Source: Peromyscus leucopus
Lineage: Eukaryota > Chordata > Mammalia > Rodentia > Cricetidae
Assembly (NCBI RefSeq): GCF_004664715.2
Contig: NC_051074.1
Coordinates: 15,911,678 to 15,975,677 of the forward strand
Length of the DNA: 64,000 bases
Reading direction: 5' to 3'
The position numbers and the translations under genes were made by a program. The notes under the pieces are model-generated. The model saw only the letters and a list, made by a program, of their open reading frames with translations, had not been told where the DNA came from and searched no databases. This document shows positions 1 through 10,810 of this stretch, piece after piece. Each line of letters begins with the position of its first letter. Positions within the stretch are counted from its first letter, which is position 1.

Positions 1-1211
1 ATTCCTATTTATTGTTAAATTTCTGATGTCTGATGGACATGGTGAGTTATTTTTATTATTTGAGAATATTTATGAAAATCAATAATTTAGCAGACAAATT
101 ATTTTTCTTTATATATGTTAGAAAAGCTTGTTTTGTTTTTAAATAAAGGTCTTTGATTCAGGACATACATTTTGTATCTATATCATATTATTTATAAAGC
201 CAAATTCAAAAAGTAAAGGAATCATTTAAATCCAGATGCTACTACACAAAAATAATAAATCTATAAACTGATAGACAACCTTTCTAGGTATAGCATGTCT
301 GTGTCATCAAAATGTGAGCCTATATAGTACTATCTGAGTTTTAGTGTACATGCAGCTTTTTCCTAAATAAAAATTAATTATTTGTGATTTGAAACAGTAT
401 TCAACATTTTGTCTTTTTTTTTCATCCCCGGTGAATTAAAAAATATATATCTACAAGCTAATTTTATTGTACATCAGCCTAACATTCAAGAAAAAGCAAA
501 CAAATAATAGAAATGTATGGGGAGGTAATGATGATATTTAGGACTTTGCATCCTGGGTTTTTCTTTGATATTAATGATATCCTGCAGATGTATTTGTTAA
601 ATCACTGGAGGATGGTGTATTTTATCACATCAGTGACAACTTCAAACTTCTCCTAGTGAGAAAGAACAATATTGCAACCATTCCCTGAGAGGAAGGTGTG
701 TGGTGTGCAACTAATATCTTAAATGAAGATATTCAGCTGAAGTGTGAAGCAGTAAATCAATTACAGAAAATTCACTATTTCAATTGAATTTTATGTCATT
801 CCACTTGTTTCCTGGGGAAATCAAACACAGAGTTCAGGTTGATTTAAAAACAACAAACGAAAGTATCTCACAGTTATACCAGAAGCTGACAATTCAGTTT
901 GCACACCATTACTCAGGTACTTGGATTGTTTTCCTTCTTTGGCCTCTTCTTTCCAGTTATATTTCATCCTTTACTTTCTACCTCCACAAGGAAGAAATAG
1001 GAAATATCCAAAAGGTAGAATTATTGTAGTAGGCAATTTCTCCTTGATAGAAGTTGTGATCACACAATTCACTATGGAGTTGCAAAAAGTCCAATATGTT
1101 CCTTAGCACATACCAGTGCTTACTCCAGAAGTACAGCGGGATTCATTCTTTTATGATCTCTGTGTGTGTTTTCATATGTGTCTATGTAAATGAGACACAC
1201 ACATGCGCATG

Positions 1212-1213
<2 letters not shown>
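1..1213. other. AT-rich unique sequence, no gene seen
   Basis: I see no gene, exon with splice context, or recognisable repeat here. The short open frames at about 784-1106 have no familiar domain or codon signature and are what AT-rich DNA gives by chance. Confidence 0.6.

Positions 1214-1256
<43 letters not shown>
1214..1256. repeat. (AC)n microsatellite
   Basis: An uninterrupted AC dinucleotide tract of about 43 bp. It lies just after a short ACACATGCGCATGC alternating purine-pyrimidine stretch, so the whole block could adopt Z-DNA. Confidence 0.97.
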
Positions 1257-1257
<1 letters not shown>

Positions 1258-1793
1258 GAGAGGAGATTCACTTTTCTACTGATGACTTGGCAAACCTGCA
1301 GACTTTCATCTTTATGTCGTGGGTTTTTGGTGTCTTATGTGATTGCATTCCATACAGCACATCCATGCTATATCAAGTTTTCTTAAATATTGAATTGCTA
1401 TTCCAATCTTATGACTCACAAATATCTACTCAATAAAATTTAAAACCCTCACATGACTTTTATTCCCTTTCATATTGTCTGATCCTTACCTTCTCCATTC
1501 TCATTTCAAATGATTCTGTAAAAATACCTCAATTTGTCAGACAACTGGACCTTTATCTTCTGACAAGCCAAGCAATGTATTTGAACCTTTACCCCTGTAT
1601 GTTTTGATCCATGATGCACCAGGGTGACTGGTTTTTCTTTGCCCCACTGCTCATCCTAAAGTTGCTTGTCACTGGGTTTGATGTACAGTCTCTGGGTTAT
1701 TGGTAACTAGAATGGAGACAAGTTATAAATGCATAAACCTTTTGAGAGCTTCCTAGAAGTCAGTCCCATGATGAGATAAGTTAACTTGTACAA

Positions 1794-1956
1794 AGTCAGG
1801 AGGTAGTGACACACACCTTTAATCTCAACACTTGGGAGGCAGAGGCAGGCAGATCTCTGTGAGATAAAGGCCAGCCCGGTCTACAGAGCCAGATCCAGGA
1901 CAGGAACCAAAACTACACAGGGAAACCCTGTCTTGAAAAACCAAAAATAAAGTAAA
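1794..1956 (+). mobile_element. B1 SINE with target-site duplication
   Basis: A 7SL-derived rodent B1. The A-box-like start, the central TTTAATCTCAACACTTGGGAGG block and the CTGTCTTGAAAAACC end with an A-rich tail are all present. It is flanked by 16-bp direct repeats aagttaactTgtacaa (1778-1793) and aagttaactAgtacaa (1957-1972) with one mismatch, which marks an L1-driven insertion. It shows modest divergence from a typical B1 and no coding role. Confidence 0.93.
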
Positions 1957-1972
1957 AAGTTAACTAGTACAA

Positions 1973-3130
1973 GGAAGGAAAATGAGGTCACAGCAATGGC
2001 TTCATCTGTCGTGTGGGAAATATTGAAACTCAGGTGGTTTTGAAGAGATTATTTGAATTCTGGTAAGGGTACCCACATAAATAACTGTATGGAAACTTAT
2101 GGAAAGGCAAACATGTCTGCCTGCTATGGCAGCCATAATAGGTGGAGGGTTATCATCAAGGAGGAGCATGGATTTGGCGAATACTGTGGCAAGTATGTCA
2201 AACATTGCTTTGTCCTGGAAATGTATCTGGGCAGGCTAACACTAACACACCATCCAAGGAAACTGACATTCAACTTTTAAAGACTTGGACAGCTCTTGAA
2301 AATACAATGTATATAGTGATACTTTCTTTGTGTTGTAATGTATATATATACTGACACTTTGTGATATAATGTAGGGATAGTCTGTGATGCTTTGAAGGAT
2401 AGACTCTTGTCTTCCTCAGCCTCCAGGGTCCTCCTACACCATGAATGGTGCTCTGAGATCTTAAGGAAAGGTATAATATGTGCTTCAGAAACTGGCAATT
2501 TAAATAGTGATTAACTTATGGAATGTAACTTATTAAGAGAGTGAATATATTTATAAAATTATATATTTCTAGCATGCACTAAATGTTGTATATGACTGAA
2601 ATATAACTTTAAACTTGACGTGATTTCAGTAAGGCTGGGGTATTTGAAGAAATTATAATTTAACACTAACATTAAAAAATTTGCTTTGCCATATATTTTA
2701 CTAATGAGTAAACGAGGTAAGTAAAACAAATTATTTTATTTAACTTGAAAAACAGAGTTAATGTTATTCTGTGGGATTGATGACTATCCTTCCTGCAAAT
2801 ATGTTTGAAAATAATTGCATTTTAGTGTTGTATCTTCACAGAGCACTGCTTCTACTGTGTCATAGAAAATGCATCAATATTTAGTAATCAGATGAATGGT
2901 TTGAAGAGGCAAATATACTACTGATATGTAAAAATCAGTGTACTGGCAAGAATTTTAGAAGAATGGTAGATCAACTTCAAATTTGGAGTGACACTTAAAA
3001 TATATAAAAAGATTGTTTTAACTCAGTTAATTTAATCATTTTACTATATAAACCATTCAAAATTATTGAGTTCTTTTGTTCTCATGACTGTTCTTTATAT
3101 TATAATTTAATTACAACATTTCTCTTTTCT
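1973..3130. other. Unique AT-rich stretch, no gene seen
   Basis: Short overlapping frames at 2002-2498 on both strands show no known domain. Nothing here is recognised as a repeat. Confidence 0.5.
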
Positions 3131-3136
3131 CTTCCT

Positions 3137-3690
3137 TGTAGTGGGTAGCCATTCCAGCTTGGATCTGGAAGTTCCAACCCCCATTGAGACTTCAGCAACT
3201 GTCATGCCTACAAGGCAGGGCCAGGGGAGGTGCCTGGAGACCCTAGAGCTGGATGGGCGAGCGTGCTCTCTGTGCCTGAACCCTGAACGGTGGAGATGGA
3301 CCGAGCAGAGCTTCAGAGAACACCGCTGGATTGTGACACACCTTCCCCAGACCTTGCAACCGACCTACCTATGCCTTAATTTGTGAGTTACGCCATTAAA
3401 TAAAGATCCTCTTAACTACGTGGAGTGGCCTTAATACTTTCACCAATATCTGGTGCTCACGTAGGGCAAATTCCAAAGGCCTGGGCGGCTCCTGCCCTCT
3501 CCTCCCTAGCTGGCGGGTACCTAAGGTCCACCTCTACCATTCAGGTTCCCAGCACAGAGAGTGTGCTAGCCCATCCAGCTCTTGGGTCTCCAGGCACCTC
3601 CCCTGGCCCCGCCTCGTAGGCGTGACAGTTGCCAGAGTCTCAATGGGGGTTGGAACTTCCAGATCCAAGCTGGAATAGATACCCACTACA
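3137..3690 (+). mobile_element. Foldback LTR element with 166-bp inverted arms and 6-bp TSD
   Basis: The unit begins TGTAGTGGGTA and ends in the reverse complement of the same sequence. The left arm (3137-3302) and right arm (3525-3690) are inverted copies, roughly 85% alike by eye. Between them the left arm continues as an LTR with a poly(A) signal AATAAA at 3399-3404. A PBS-like tggtgctcacgtagggc follows at 3451-3467. The direct repeat cttcct flanks the unit exactly (3131-3136 and 3691-3696), which is the 6-bp duplication typical of ERV2-type integrases. It therefore looks like one LTR plus PBS joined to an inverted U3, integrated as a unit. A family with this native structure is the alternative. 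Short open frames inside are not genes. Confidence 0.8.
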
Positions 3691-3696
3691 CTTCCT

Positions 3697-3960
3697 TACT
3701 TCCAAGCCATCCCGTTTATCCCTTCCATCTCTCCTTATAATTCATAGCCTTTCCCCCTGCTGCTTGCAGTACCATACTTCTATGCATATATGCCCAGTCA
3801 ATATAGAATTGCTTGTATGCATATACTAGGCTTGGACACTGAGCAACTAATTAGTGAGCTCTTTCCTGGGGAACACACCTTCTCTCATTTCTGAAGTTTT
3901 CTTCAGTTGCCTATACTTATTTGTAAAGGGTTGAGGCCTCTCAGGCTTTTTCCTGAAACT
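3697..3960 (-). mobile_element. Old Lx-type L1 3'UTR fragment
   Basis: This resembles the reverse complement of old rodent L1 3'UTRs also present at 50.7-51.1 kb, including the 'cctggggaacac...ttgcctata...gggttgaggcc' region. The foldback element at 3137-3690 abuts it. The boundaries are approximate. Confidence 0.55.
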
Positions 3961-5439
3961 GCTAAATTTACTTTTGTTTGACATAATTTAAAGACCAGAG
4001 TTTGTACTTAGTCCTATAAATCACAGGGTCACTAATTTCTTCTCTGCAACCTCTCTATATATAAGCCACTGGCAAGTAAGAGTTTCCATGGGACAAAATA
4101 GAAAAAGTATGTCTCATTGGAATGAAAAAAAAAACAAAAAGCAAAAAACATGAGTTCAATAGTAGAGATATTTTACTTCTTGAGATTTATCAAGAAAATA
4201 AAAGTTCTAATCATTCTCAAACTCCCCCCCCCAGGAATGCTTATTTTACAGCCTTGCTTTCCTCTGTGGAGAACTGATTTACTTTTAAATAATCAGAAAG
4301 ATCTTTGTCATTAAAATATTCATCTATTAACTAGTCATTTATGGCTGTTCAAAAATGTCTCAGGTGTTTTCAATGATGCCTCAATTATATGTCTTTATTT
4401 TTCTTTCCCTTTGATATGAGCGACCTAAAGAAGAAAATCATATTTGTGATGAACAAAACATATTGACTTCTGGGTTACCCTCTGAATACAGAGTATAATG
4501 AAAAATAAAAATGAGTGAATAAGATATGCAATGCACTGTAATCTTGGTCTATTTTTAAAGAATCTGGAACTCAGACTCACTCCTGAATGACACCATACTA
4601 CATCATGTCTAATGCTTCATCAGAAAAACAGTTTTTCTTTTCCCCAGATTTTATCAACTATATATTTTTAAAAATCCCACTCAGATGCAAGCTTATCTGA
4701 CTGAAATCATCCTTAATTCCTTGAAGGTGGATGGGGTCAATGATTTCACTCATTGAAGAAATCATAAGTGTGTTTAAAATTGTTAGATTTCTGACATATT
4801 GAGGGAAAGATTTCAGAAAAGATAGTTGGGTAAAAGTAACTAGTTAATTTACTTTTATAGCTAAAAAAGAAGTCAGCTTAATTTAACACCACTCATTTCT
4901 TTTTTCTAACAGTCTTATCTTGCTTCAAGTTTCACCATCAGTTCAATAATCCAAATAAACTGTAAGCTGAAGTTTTTAAAAAGTTCCCCAAAGAAGGTCT
5001 TCTGCAAAGACTACTTGACTATTTACCTTATATTTCAATAGTGCATGATTTTTCCACAAATTTCATTAGCACATCATTGATTGCTCGTTTTTCAGCTCTC
5101 AAAACAATTTAACATAGTCTCTTTCATGCAGAGGATAACATATTCATATTATTTGATTTTTGATGAAACCAAATGACCCTTTAAATTTGCAATAGAGTTC
5201 TTTAATTTTGTATGAGTTTCTTTACTGCTGTTCATTTAATTTTGTGTTTCCATTAACCATCTGCAAGCATTTGACTCTATGACAATTATTCAGCTGTGCT
5301 GCATCATGACTGACATATTTTATAAATGCAAAAAAAGAGAGTAAAAAGAAAGAAAATGGAGGAGGGTTAGAGATCAGGAGAAAAAGGAGGAGAAAGCAAT
5401 CGAACACAAATGTCATGGTGTAGAATCGTGTATTTGACA
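3961..5439. other. Unique sequence, no gene seen
   Basis: No coding pattern or repeat is recognised. There is a C8 run near 4224 and A-rich runs near 4125-4150. Confidence 0.5.
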
Positions 5440-6260
5440 TTCAGCTGGAGCATCTGAATGGTGATTATTGGTCTGACTGTAAATCTAGCCTAATTGCATT
5501 TTGTCTTCATTTTTGATAAGCACTTCAGGATGATGATGATTACTCTTGCTAAATGCATTCGTTCTGTGAATGTTTTCCCACACTAATGGCCAGGGGGCTT
5601 TACAGATAAAACAACTGGAGACAAAATGGCTCAATTCTGCTTCAACTAAATCAGTATTGATTTTTTTCTCTCTCTCTCCCTTTCTTTCTTTTCTTTTTTT
5701 CTTTTTTTTAATTCAACTAGGATCTCAGCCCACTGCATGTGCTTTTCATTTGTTTCCCTTTCTACCTACCACATAGGGGGGTTTGGTCAGTATATATTAG
5801 AATGGGTTTTAATTAACTGACATAACTGGGAGGCCATTCTGGATAATTAGCACTTATTAGCTGTGTCACTTGTCTGACAAATAAAGAACATTGCATCTTG
5901 CCCATTTTCTAAAAGGGCTGGATTGAAAAGAACCCTACTGTTAGATTTAATTTTTCTTTGTACCACAAAATCTTTTACCATGTTGACTTAAATGTAATTT
6001 TTTCCCTCCTTATGCTCATGCTTTTCCTCCTTCCTATTATCGTATACCCGGCGAGCTTTCTCAATGATGGCACAGGGACAGGCTGTTAGCGTCCTTTCAT
6101 AAACCTCCGTATTTCATAGTAGGGCAATTAAGCTAAACATTTAGGTTTCTGCTACAAATTTAAATGCACAAGTGGAAGCAAATGGCTTTGCAATTGAAGG
6201 CCATTATATGGCTTCATTATTGCTTTTCAGCTTTTCAGACTCAGTGAATACCTTGACAAA
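5440..6260. promoter_or_regulatory. Candidate conserved non-coding element
   Basis: This block contains no repeat I recognise and looks less decayed than its surroundings. It has many TAAT homeodomain cores (for example TTAATTAACTGAC near 5811), a CpG-bearing stretch (tacccggcgagctttctc near 6045-6062) unusual for this desert, and no coding potential. This is a guess from texture. A multi-species alignment would decide it. Confidence 0.25.
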
Positions 6261-8431
6261 GAAATTCTAGAAAAATGGTAGTCTGGAGCTGTTCTGAAGA
6301 AAAAAAAAGAAAAAAAAACCTTCATAATGTAGTATTAAGGGACAAACTAAAGACAACACAAAGATACTTCACTATCCATTCAACTGGTTTAGACATTTCA
6401 TCAAATTTCTTGAAATATTAATGAGCAATGTTTGAGCTCACCTTTGGCACTAGAGCAAGAGAGAGAGAGGATGTTGGTGAACTTCTGGAACACAAGCTAT
6501 CTTCGAACAAAGCAGGTCTAACCCAGGGCAGAACAGCAGATGGGAGATAGTAGACGAAGGGTTCCAAGCTGCTGCTGAGAAAGGAAGCACACCAGAAAGC
6601 AAGCTGAAGTCATATGAAATGCATGTTTAGAGTCTGCTACAGCGTGTAACCTTCCAAGAAGTAAATGCATTTTCAGAGACTGGAATGTTTCCAAAACCTT
6701 TCTCTGTGGCAGTTATTGTCTCCTCTCCAGTCACTTCTCTTCCTACCCCTGGACTCTTTCATTGACTGGGTATTATCACTTCACCCCTGTGGTGAAACTG
6801 AGGCTCCCTGGAAAGAACAAGTACCTTGTAGTACATTTTATAATAACCTTTGCTGGTGGTCTGGTTCATGTATGGTGTACACATAATCAAAACTGGCTTG
6901 ATCAAAGTAACTATCAAGTCTTTTATTCTTGTTTTCTTTATTGTTGTTTATTTGTTTGTTTGTTTTTTAGAGTAACAGAGGCAAAGACCTTCCCTGGACT
7001 TCAACATGTGCTTCTGTGGATATCTACATGTCTTTCCACTGTGCAGCAAAATTAGTACAATTAGGGAGGTGGAAAGAAAGCTGAGGTTCGCACCGTCATT
7101 TAGGTTTGTGCTTACATGAGTCAATAAGCTCCCTTGATGCTTAAGCCAGTTTACATTGATTTTTCTGTTGAGAAAATAGTTAAATATAGAGGAACAATCC
7201 ATTTGAGTAAGATTATAGGATAGCATGAAAGGAAAACAGATATAGGTAAGAAACTGCTCAAACTTCATTTTAGAGAAAACACAGCTTACTGTTCCTCTGC
7301 CACTCGAACTTTTGTCCATTTATAAGTGTCTCAGGAACAGATGAAAAGTCTGATAGAATTAGGATTTAACTTTACATTATATATCACAAGGTGTCTCCAC
7401 ATTATTTTTAATTTCAAACACATGATTGAGATAAAAGGACTGTCAGTCTCACAAAAGAGTAAAAACTGTAAGTTTGCTTTCATATTTTCTTTGTAAGATC
7501 TTCAAAAATGTAAGCCTACAAATGCAAAAATATCATTCCATTTTGAACCTGTTACTCTTCTATTTATTAAATTTTGCATGAGAAGGGGATATGGGAGACA
7601 ATAAATAGGGCATTCTTCCTTAAGAGGTCAAGGAGTCAAATGTTGCTACTAATAAGTTAGACACAGATATTATGGAGAGGTGTTTGAGCAGAGAAAAAAA
7701 AGAGGCTTCAGATCAACAGAAATGATTTTTCTCCTGATATTTCTCATCTTCAGTGGTGACATCAAGGTATCACTGGCCTTTCGTCTCTCCACTTGAAGTT
7801 CAATATCTATTTTACACATTTTACTGTAAGACACACAAGTCAAACAAGTATAACATGTCCACCACATTGTTTGAACTGAGTAAGACTGTTTCACTTACTT
7901 GAGTAGACACCAGGAGTAGAAAAAAAGCATACATTTTTTTTTCTAAACACAAAGTGGCACGTTTGGAGAATAGTTACTCCTTTGAAGTGTTAGGATTAAC
8001 CACAATGTAAAAAAAAATTATAAAAATTTTTTTTGAAAAGTTTGTAAAATGATCAAATCAACACTGCACATTTCTTCTTAGGAACTATGTGAACTTACCA
8101 AGAAATGTGTGTGGTTGGGAGGTAATTATTTCTAAATCATGTTTAAACTCTGGGAGGCAATCATGATCTATGAGCCCCAAGAGTACATTGGCAAATATTT
8201 TGCAGATGCAGTCAACAACATTCTGGCCTAAGCAATTATGAAATATTGGCCAAACTACTTTTAAAATAATATGTGATAAATGTCATTGATAGCAATATAT
8301 TTTCCTTTTTTTTATAAAAACTGTTACATATCATTTCAAAGGCATGCATATTAAGATTCATTGAAGTCATCATTTCACTCCTCAATTACACAGTTATGTA
8401 TTACTCCAACTTTTAAAAGTATTTCATTAGT
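6261..8431. other. Unique AT-rich stretch, no gene seen
   Basis: Open frames at 6665-7319 and 7670-7894 overlap on opposite strands and show no domain, splice site context or codon bias. No repeat was recognised. Confidence 0.45.
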
Positions 8432-8437
8432 GTATTT

Positions 8438-8923
8438 AGTGGTGATGTATTGTGTCCTCTAAAATATTGTGAACCTTAATTAATTTTATCTGAGGATCAG
8501 AGGAAGAAGTCAGTCACTATATGAAACACAGAAATCAGACAATGGTAGCACACACCTATAATCCTGTTACTCGGGAGACAGGGATCTGTCTGGCTCTCTG
8601 TGAGATCAAGGCCACATTGGGAACAGAGTCGGGCATGGTGGCACATTCTTTGAATTCCAACACTAGTTAACCTTAAAGGTCTAGAGGTCTGTACATACAG
8701 ACAGGAAGTGACAGAGCTGGGCAGAAAGAGGAAGTGATGTAGCAGGGTGGAAAGAGGAAGTGAAATGCAGGACAGAAAAGCATATAGGTATGGATATACA
8801 GGAATTAGGTCTCTTTGCCGGAGGATCTCCAAGTGGTAAGAACATGGCTGGCTTCTTTCTCTGATCCTCAGATAAACTTTATTAGGGTGCACAATATTTT
8901 GGAGAACACAACACATCACCACA
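8438..8923 (-). mobile_element. LTR-derived element with ~80-bp terminal inverted repeats and TSD
   Basis: The left arm (8438-8517) and right arm (8844-8923) are inverted copies built on GTGGTGATGTnTTGTGTnCTC. Perfect 6-bp direct repeats gtattt flank it (8432-8437 and 8924-8929). The interior carries the same 'acaggaagtgacagagctgg...gaggaagtga' block as the solo LTR at 43,548-44,015, so it belongs to the same ERV2-like LTR group. An AATAAA-type signal lies in the right arm when read on the minus strand. The 145-codon minus frame inside is incidental. Confidence 0.8.
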
Positions 8924-8929
8924 GTATTT

Positions 8930-10104
8930 TGCAAATTTATCTTCTGGATGTGCTATAAAACATTTATGTTTCCTTTTTTAACTCTATATGTCAATTTAAG
9001 TTTTCACAATTAAACATGACTTAGTTAATAAAATATCAATAGTTTCAATGTGTTTGAAATTAAATAGTGAGAACTGATTTATTCAAAGTGTATATGTCTC
9101 TAAATGAAGAGAGTTCTACTTCCACAGATGGAAATATACAAGATACTTGTGTGTGAAATACATTCCTAAAAAAAATAACCAATTTGAATATCCTCCTGAA
9201 CAAATGAGATATATATTATGGTTTGAATGAAGAAATATAATAGGATGAACATTATAATAAAAATAGATGTAGCCTAGAAAGTTCTCCTTTTGGGGGCTGC
9301 AGGTTTTTCTTAAGATTATCATCTATAGTCATTATATAGGCATACATAACAATTTTACACAATCTGAATAGTGTAAACAAAAGTTTTATGCTATCTTCAA
9401 GAATTTTGTGAATGACACATCAAGGCATGGATTCTTAGAGTCATCCACTCTGAGACCTAATTGAACTAATCAAAGAAGCAGCCATGTTGCCTCCCATACT
9501 GGATGCACCCAGGGTCCTCTTTAAATCTCAGCTGAGAAATTCTATTGAGAGAGTTTTGTTTCTTATATACGACAGGCCCATTATCTTAGTAGCACTTACC
9601 TGAAGACTAGTCTATCTCCTAGAGTCTTCCCCATGCCATGGCTCTTTCCCTTATTCCACTTATAGATACTTTCACCTGGCACACTGACAAAGAAGAGGGT
9701 GTGTCTGAACTTCATTAGAGCTTCTCTTTTTGAAGGGCTTCTTTGTTACAATCCCTCCTATCATGATCACTCTTTCTATTAAGTCTAAAAATTCATTACA
9801 ATCCTTAATTATTAAGCAAATTACTTATGTAATAAAACATCTCAATCTATAGTTCTCTTGAATATAGATTTTTTAAAAGTATGTGAAATTTGAGATTACA
9901 CATGAGAATTTTTTTAAGTGACATCTGTCTTGCTCCCACCTGTGGATAAAGTTTTAAACTTTTCATTCCATATTTCATACAACATCTACTTGTTGCAAGT
10001 ATATCTAAGCATTCCTGGATTTGAAGATGAAATGCACCCCAATGAAGCTATAGACACACAGCTCTGTAGATCTAAAGACACTAAGACTGCAAGCCTCACC
10101 TGCT
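8930..10104. other. Unique sequence, no gene seen
   Basis: No gene or clear repeat is seen. The open frame at 9116-9322 on the minus strand is short and has no recognisable feature. Confidence 0.5.
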
Positions 10105-10810
10105 CTCTTATTAGTTACTTTTATCATTGTGACAGAACACCTGAAAGAAATAACTTAGGGAGTAGGTTTTATTGTAGCAGATTTTTCTTGTTTTACTTTC
10201 TTTTGAGCCCCCAAATAATGACATGGAGAGATATTAATTATGAAAGCTTGGTCTTAGCTTAAATTAGACTGGTCCCAAACTAGCTCTTATAACTTAAATT
10301 AACCCATTTATATTAATCTATGTTCTGCCACATGAATCTATCCTGCATTCTGTATGTCTGAATTTCTCAGTATCAGCATATCCTGTTACCTCAGAGCCGA
10401 ACTCTGAGTTCCTCTCTCAGCCTGAAAGTCCAACCTAACCTTTCCTGCTTAGCTATTGGCCATTCAGCTCTTGATTACACCAATCAGAATACAAGAGCAA
10501 CACATTTTCATACAGTGTGATTAAATACCTACAACAAGTGATACTGTCTGTGAGTTCAGGGTGTACAGCTCATCAAGGCAAGGAAGGCTTGGTGGAGGAT
10601 TTTGTTTGCAGCTCTGGCAACAGGAATGAAAGATGATGTGGTGGATTACATTGGCTTGCTATCAAAGTCATCAGTAGTTTGGATAAGTCATTGCTCATCC
10701 ACCAGTGACTTCCTTCAGCATGATTCCAACTCCTTAAAAATCTAGACGTTTCCCAAACATCACGACCAGCTGGAGACCAAGTGTTCCAACAAATGATTAT
10801 GTTTGACATG
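10105..10810. repeat. Old rodent interspersed repeat split by a solo LTR
   Basis: The segment 10,105-10,172 (ttacttttatcattgtgaca...) and the segment after the LTR (10,537-10,810) resemble the two parts of an old, common rodent repeat of the kind also seen at 32,640-32,938. I cannot name the family with certainty, and the boundaries are approximate. Confidence 0.4.
10173..10536 (-). mobile_element. Solo LTR, ERV2-like, minus strand
   Basis: Read on the minus strand it starts TGTTGTAGGT and carries the 'tgattggtgtaatcaagagctgaatggccaatagc' block. That block has a CCAAT motif and also occurs in the LTRs at 53,843-54,331 and 55,056-55,534. It ends in ...CTACA near 10,173. No clean duplication was found, so the edges are good to a few bases. 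Confidence 0.7.

Noticed and set aside
1214..1256. CRISPR array or other prokaryotic feature
   Set aside because: All short tandem structures are dinucleotide microsatellites. No spaced direct repeats occur, and SINEs and LINEs show a mammalian genome.
8497..8934. 145-codon minus-strand frame
   Set aside because: It lies inside the LTR-derived foldback element and follows its repeat sequence. No domain is seen.
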